Source of the DNA: an uncultured beta proteobacterium
GTDB lineage: Bacteria; Pseudomonadota; Gammaproteobacteria; Burkholderiales; Burkholderiaceae_C
DNA: 64,000 bases
Assembly (NCBI GenBank): GCA_903938815.1
Contig: CAJAES010000031.1
Span: 79,690 to 143,689 of the forward strand
Direction: 5' to 3'
In this document: piece after piece, positions 60,251 to 64,000 of the stretch
How positions within the stretch are numbered: the first letter of the stretch is position 1
Layout: each line of letters opens with the position of its first letter
Translations under genes and position numbers: made by a program
Notes under the pieces: model-generated
What the model was told of the DNA's origin: nothing
Databases searched by the model: none
What the model saw: only the letters and a program-made list of their open reading frames with translations

Positions 60251-61075
60251 TCAGCCCAGCGCGCGCCGCAGGCCGGCGCTCACCCGATCGGCCAGGGCCA
60301 CCAGCCCGATGAAGACCAGCAGCATGCTTGCCACTTCGCCGCCGTTGAACATCTTCATGGAGTTGTCGAGTTGCTGGCCCAGGCCGCCGGCACCGATGAA
60401 GCCCAGCACCACCGACGAGCGGATCGCGCATTCCCAGCGGTACACCGTGTAGCTGGTGAGCTCGGCGGCGCTGCTGGGCAGAAGGCCGTAGAAGAAGGCC
60501 TGCAGCCGCCCGCTGCCATTGCGCAGCAGCGTGGTGGAAGCGTGCGTGTCGCCTGATTCCAGGATCTCGGCATACACCTTGCCCAGCATCCCGCCGTAGG
60601 TGAGCGCGATCGCCAGCACCCCGGCCGTGGGGCCGAGGCCCACGACGCGAACGAACACCAGCGCCCACACCAGTTCAGGAATGGATCGCAGGACGATCAG
60701 CGCCCAGCGTGCTGCCTGCCGCAGCCCGGCCGGCACCCGCGCCATGCGGCCCGAGAGTGCCGAGACCGACAGGACGCGCGTGGCCAGCAGCGTCAGGGGG
60801 ATGGCCACGCCCAGGGCGAGTGTCACGCCGACGGTGGCGATGGCCACGGTGCGCCAGGTCTCGCGGGCCACCATCGCGAGGAACTCGCCGCCGTGCGCCA
60901 GCGGGAAGAAGCTGCCGATGAACTGCGCACTCACGCGCAGGTTGTCGGGCTCGACCAGAACCCACGGCCTGAACTCGGTGGCCACGCCCAGAGGCCACAG
61001 CAGCACGACGGCAGCCGTGAGCCAGAAGGCGCGGCCCAGCCAGGCCGGGTCGCGTGCCGGCGCGGCGGTGCTCAT
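60251..61075 (-). CDS. phnE: PhnE-type ABC permease, first copy
   Basis: The product has 274 residues, equal in length to the second copy and clearly related. FIGSFFPLAHGGEFLAMVARETWRTVAIATVGVTLALG, LRSIPELVWALVFVRVVGLGPTAGVLAIALTYGG and SYTVYRWECAIRSSVVLGFIGAGGLGQQLDNSMKMFN define the type. It overlaps the ATPase gene stop by ATGA. Two permeases in tandem with one ATPase is a common arrangement for PhnE-type importers. Confidence 0.92.
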   Translation of the reverse strand: MSTAAPARDPAWLGRAFWLTAAVVLLWPLGVATEFRPWVLVEPDNLRVSAQFIGSFFPLAHGGEFLAMVARETWRTVAIATVGVTLALGVAIPLTLLATRVLSVSALSGRMARVPAGLRQAARWALIVLRSIPELVWALVFVRVVGLGPTAGVLAIALTYGGMLGKVYAEILESGDTHASTTLLRNGSGRLQAFFYGLLPSSAAELTSYTVYRWECAIRSSVVLGFIGAGGLGQQLDNSMKMFNGGEVASMLLVFIGLVALADRVSAGLRRALG

Positions 61076-61902
61076 CTGCAGTGCAGGGCCACCGGGGCGG
61101 TGGCTTGATCGGGCTCGTCGCCTTTCGGGGGCGCGCCGAGCAACTCGTGCTCGTGCTGCGCATACAGCCGGGTCAGCCGCTCGCGCGTCACGTCAGCGGC
61201 CGGCAGGTCGAAGGCCAGGCGGCCGTCGCGCAGCCCGACGATGCGGGGAAACCGGGCCAGGGCAACGTCCACCTGATGCAGGGTGGCGATCAGCGTGCGG
61301 CCACCCTCGCGCGCCGCGTCGATCAGCGTGGCCACGGCCTGCTGCGACCGCGTGGGGTCGAGGGCGGAGAGCGGCTCGTCGACCAGCCACAGGCTGGCAG
61401 GCGCCAGCAGCGCGCGCGCCAGACCGACGCGCTGGCGCTCGCCGCCCGACAGGCGGTCCACGCGCTCGAAGAGCTTGTCAGCGAGGTCGAAGCGCGCCAG
61501 CGCAGCGTGCGCGGCCGGGATGTCCGAGGGATAGAACAGCGAGCGCAGGCTCGCGCCCAGGGTCATGGCTGGCAGGCGGCCCGCCAGCACGGACGTCACG
61601 ACACGTTGCCGGGGTGGCAGAGGCGGGACCTGCGGCGCGAGCAGCAGCCTGCCGCGCAGGCGCTGCAGCGCCGGGCGCGGCAGGGCCCAGACATCGGTGC
61701 CGTCCAGCTCGACACGGCCGGCGTCGGGCTTCAGGGCGCAGGCCATCACCTGCAGCAGCGTGGTCTTGCCGGCGCCCGACGGCCCGATCACGGCCACGTG
61801 CTCGCCGGCGCGGACGTCGAGGTCGATCGGCCCGAGGGCAGCCGGCGCACCCGCGCGCGCCGCCGGGTGGCGGGCGGATATGCCGCGCAGCTGGACCTGC
61901 AT
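61072..61902 (-). CDS. phnC: PhnC-type ABC importer ATPase
   Basis: The product has 276 residues: Walker A GPSGAGKTTLLQVMA, Q-loop LLAPQVPPLPPRQRVVTSVLAGRL (the PhnC-type SVLAGRL), signature LSGGERQRVGLARAL, Walker B LWLVDEPLSALDP and switch His in ATLHQVDVALARFPRIVGLRDG. The long insert before the signature (GASLRSLFYPSDIPAAHAALARFDL) is typical of PhnC. It follows the binding-protein gene by 9 bp and overlaps the first permease. Confidence 0.93.
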   Translation of the reverse strand: MQVQLRGISARHPAARAGAPAALGPIDLDVRAGEHVAVIGPSGAGKTTLLQVMACALKPDAGRVELDGTDVWALPRPALQRLRGRLLLAPQVPPLPPRQRVVTSVLAGRLPAMTLGASLRSLFYPSDIPAAHAALARFDLADKLFERVDRLSGGERQRVGLARALLAPASLWLVDEPLSALDPTRSQQAVATLIDAAREGGRTLIATLHQVDVALARFPRIVGLRDGRLAFDLPAADVTRERLTRLYAQHEHELLGAPPKGDEPDQATAPVALHCR

Positions 61903-61911
61903 CCGGGGCGC

Positions 61912-62778
61912 TTACAGCAGCCCTGCGCTGCGCGCGGCGCCTTCCAGGCCCTTGTAGTTCTCAGGGGTGGTGGGGATGTAGCGCGTGGCGCGGTTGAGCT
62001 GCAGGATCTCCTTGCCTTCGGGCGTGGCGGGGCTCAGGTCCAGCAATGCCTTCTTGAGCTTCTCGCGCAGATCGGCGGGCATGTCGGCGTGCACCGACCA
62101 GTTGTAGTTGAAGTACGGCGCGGTGGTGAAGAACACGTCGACGGCCTTGGTGTCGACCTTGTTCTCGGCGACGAACTTGCGCCAGACCGTGATGTCGAGC
62201 GCTGCGGCGTCGACCTTGCCGCTCACGACCGAGGCGATGGTGGCGTCGTGCGCGCCGCTGTACGCGATGCGCTTGAAGTCCTTCTCGGGGTTGATGTTGG
62301 CCTGCAGCAGGAAGCTGCGGGGCATCAGGTGGCCCGAGGTGCTGCTCTGGGAACCGAAGCTCACCTGGCGGCCCTTCATGTCGGCCAGGGTCTTGATGCC
62401 GGAGTCCGTCTTGGCGATGAAGACCGACTGGAAGCGGGTGTCCTCCTCGCGCTGCGCGATCGGGATGATCTTGCCGCCCGAGCGCAGGTTGGCCTGCACG
62501 AACGTGAACCCGCCGAACCAGACCACGTCCACTTTCTTGTTCACCAGCGACTCCACCGCGGCTGGGTAGTCGCTCACGGGCGTGAACTCGACCTTCATGC
62601 CGAGCTGCTTCTCGAGGTAGCTGGCCAGCGGCGTGAACTTGCGGATCTGCTCCGTGGCGGCTTCCTCGGGAATGGTGGTCACGCGCAGCACCGCCTGCGC
62701 AGCGGCGTGGGCGCCGAAAGCCAGCAGCGTGCAGCAGATCAGGGCCTGAAGCAGACGGGGCGGACGGGGAAGGGACAT
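61912..62778 (-). CDS. phnD: PhnD-like oxyanion-binding protein (phosphonate or selenate type)
   Basis: The product has 288 residues with signal MSLPRPPRLLQALICCTLLAFGAHAAAQA. The mature protein reads LRVTTIPEEAATEQIRKFTPLASYLEKQ, VEFTPVSDYPAAVESLVNKKVDVVWFGGFTFVQA (in outline), FGSQSSTSGHLMPRSFLL and YSGAHDATIASVVSGKVDAAALD. It is in the PhnD/PtxB fold family. The FTPVSDY...WFGGFTFVQA wording is what I recall from proteins annotated as putative selenate receptors, so phosphonate should not be assumed. No phn C-P lyase genes follow. It heads the operon and is divergent from egtD. Confidence 0.85.
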   Translation of the reverse strand: MSLPRPPRLLQALICCTLLAFGAHAAAQAVLRVTTIPEEAATEQIRKFTPLASYLEKQLGMKVEFTPVSDYPAAVESLVNKKVDVVWFGGFTFVQANLRSGGKIIPIAQREEDTRFQSVFIAKTDSGIKTLADMKGRQVSFGSQSSTSGHLMPRSFLLQANINPEKDFKRIAYSGAHDATIASVVSGKVDAAALDITVWRKFVAENKVDTKAVDVFFTTAPYFNYNWSVHADMPADLREKLKKALLDLSPATPEGKEILQLNRATRYIPTTPENYKGLEGAARSAGLL

Positions 62779-62844
62779 GAGGAACTCCAGGGACTGTTCG
62801 GTAGCCCACGATTACAACCGAATTGCGCTGCTACAGTGAGCCGC

Positions 62845-63804
62845 ATGCCGAACCCACCCGCGCCGGCCTTCCTGCAGTTGTTCGAACCCGACGCGGCCGC
62901 TGTCCGCGACGAACTGGTGCAGGGTCTGCTGGCCCCCCATGCCCACGTGGCCCCCAAGTTCCTCTACGGCCCGCTGGGCTCGTGCCTGTTCGACGCGATC
63001 ACGCTGCTCGACGAGTACTACCCCACGCGAGTGGAAGCGTCGATCCTCGAGGCCAACGCCGCCGCCGTGGCCGAGGCCTGCGGCACCGCGCGCCCGCTCG
63101 TGGACCTGGGCGCGGGCAACTGCGCCAAGGCCGCCGGGCTCTTCGGTGCGTTGCAGCCCTCGCAATACGTGGCCGTGGACATCTCGGTGGAGTTCCTGCG
63201 CCAGTCGCTCGCGCGCCTGCAGCAGGCCCACCCGGCGCTGCCGATGCTGGGTCTCGGCATGGACTTCTCAAGGGCGCTGACGCTGCCGCCAGCTGTACTG
63301 CCGGGGCCGCGCACCCTGTTCTATCCCGGTTCGAGCATCGGCAATTTCGACCCCGATGAAGCGCTGGCCTTCCTGCGCCAGGTGCACGCCGCCTGCGACG
63401 GCGGCAAGCTGCTGATCGGTGTGGACCTGGTCAAGGACAAGGCCGTGCTCGACGCCGCCTACGACGACGCGCTCGGCGTCACGGCCGCCTTCAACCTGAA
63501 CCTGCTGCGCAACGTGAACGCCCTGCTGGGGGCGGATTTCGACCCCGCGCAGTGGCAGCACGTGGCCGCCTTCGAGCCGGTACGTTCGCGCATCGAGATG
63601 CATCTGGTGGCACGCTCCCCGCAGGTGGTGCATTGGCGCGGGGGCGAGCGGCGGTTCGAGGCGGGTGAACGCATCCACACCGAGAACTCCTGCAAGTACC
63701 GGCCCGATGACTTCGCAGCCCTGCTGCATGACGCCGGATTCCGCGGCACGCGGCTGTGGACCGACGAGCGGCGCTGGTTCGCCGTCTTCGTGGCATCGGC
63801 TTGA
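62845..63804 (+). CDS. egtD: L-histidine N-alpha-methyltransferase (EgtD)
   Basis: The product has 319 residues. PKFLYGPLGSCLFDAITLLDEYYPTRVEASIL is the EgtD opening, PLVDLGAGNCAKAAGLF is the SAM site, LFYPGSSIGNFDPDEALAFL is diagnostic, and AFNLNLLRNVNALLGADFD and IHTENSCKYRPDDF complete the family. It makes hercynine, the first step to ergothioneine (and selenoneine). An egtB-like sulfoxide synthase gene is not in the window. The intergenic distance to the divergent PhnD-like gene is only 66 bp. Confidence 0.92.
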   Translation: MPNPPAPAFLQLFEPDAAAVRDELVQGLLAPHAHVAPKFLYGPLGSCLFDAITLLDEYYPTRVEASILEANAAAVAEACGTARPLVDLGAGNCAKAAGLFGALQPSQYVAVDISVEFLRQSLARLQQAHPALPMLGLGMDFSRALTLPPAVLPGPRTLFYPGSSIGNFDPDEALAFLRQVHAACDGGKLLIGVDLVKDKAVLDAAYDDALGVTAAFNLNLLRNVNALLGADFDPAQWQHVAAFEPVRSRIEMHLVARSPQVVHWRGGERRFEAGERIHTENSCKYRPDDFAALLHDAGFRGTRLWTDERRWFAVFVASA

Positions 63805-64000
63805 GCGGCGCCGAGGCCCCGCACTGGCGCTGGGACGGCGACGACCTCCTGCTGGAACTGCAGGGCAAGCCGGGCGCCCGTCGCGATGCCTTCGGGCGCG
63901 TGATGGCCGGGCGCCTGCAGGTGCAGATTGCAGCCGCGCCCGAGGACGGCAAGGCCACCGCCCGGCTGCTGGCCTTCCTGGCCGAACAGTTCGGCGTGCC
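63801..64000 (+). CDS. DUF167/YggU family protein (cut by window end)
   Basis: A TTG at 63801 overlapping the egtD stop (TTGA) opens a frame that runs to the window end, about 66 residues. It reads LLLELQGKPGARRDAFGRV, then LQVQIAAAPEDGKATARLLAFLAEQFGV, the small DUF167 fold (PGA...; APP.GKAN...L). Function unknown for the whole family. The 3' end is missing by only about 30-40 residues if it has normal length. Confidence 0.8.
   Translation, partial: MSGAEAPHWRWDGDDLLLELQGKPGARRDAFGRVMAGRLQVQIAAAPEDGKATARLLAFLAEQFGV

Noticed and set aside
61054..62844. Open frame upstream of and in phase with egtD, opposite phnC and phnE
   Set aside because: Composition is typical of antisense to coding DNA; EgtD homology begins near 62845, where an ATG stands.

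Overview
The window reads as chromosome of a high-GC betaproteobacterium, most likely of the order Burkholderiales. The basis is family content: a Bug/TctC-type binding protein, a 307-residue porin ending in Phe, an H-NS-like protein with the WGGRGPRP tail, a DUF4148-like protein, a PEP-CTERM protein, and the gmk/rpoZ/spoT/greB and tsaE/amiC/mutL/queG blocks. Genes are dense, with many ATGA, GTGA and TGATG overlaps. No gene-free stretch exceeds 300 bases. I saw no rRNA, tRNA, insertion sequence, CRISPR array, phage gene or replication origin.

Layout. 1-2.1 kb: start of an ABC exporter, then an SPFH / PH-like / ribbon-helix-helix operon with a promoter-overlapping palindrome. 2.2-3.0 kb: a GGDEF-like protein without its GGDEF signature. 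3.0-18.0 kb: an accessory catabolic island, the most interesting part. It holds an HpaB-type flavin monooxygenase, a flavin reductase fused to an IclR-like effector domain, a second FAD hydroxylase, a class III extradiol dioxygenase, two FAH-family hydrolases, a class II aldolase-type protein, a ThDP enzyme and an ABC importer whose binding protein sits in a different operon from its permease and ATPase. IclR, LysR and MarR regulators are embedded in it, with repeated candidate operators. 17.9-22.2 kb: an AttEFGH-like ABC/hydratase operon. 22.2-29.9 kb: PEP-CTERM protein, miaA, an MFS pump, an rRNA pseudouridine synthase, a PhoD-type phosphatase and envelope proteins.

30-36 kb: threonine aldolase, a BtuF-like protein and an H-NS-like protein in one overlapping run, then a queuosine-precursor transporter, greB and spoT. 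36-41.8 kb: DUF4148-like protein, a metal-type two-component system with a candidate operator, a sigma-54 activator diverging from a lone Rieske gene, and a methyltransferase; this block separates spoT from rpoZ. 41.8-47.5 kb: tsaE-amiC-mutL-gmk-rpoZ, with queG diverging from tsaE through overlapping starts. 47.5-58 kb: transporters, a chalcone-isomerase-like protein, Bug protein, xerD, porin, MarC, amino-acid ABC parts, an M81 peptidase, a ferritin-like protein, gamma carbonic anhydrase and hslO. 58-64 kb: a CPA2 antiporter joined to a PhnCDE-like importer (possibly oxyanion or selenate rather than phosphonate), diverging from egtD and a DUF167 gene cut by the window end.

How the island may work (inference): an aromatic or heteroaromatic acid is imported, hydroxylated by the reduced-flavin or FAD monooxygenase, ring-opened by the dioxygenase and processed by the FAH hydrolases, the aldolase-type protein and the ThDP enzyme. 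The substrate cannot be read from sequence. No dehydrogenase, hydratase or HpaI-type aldolase is present, so it is not a standard homoprotocatechuate or phenylpropionate pathway.
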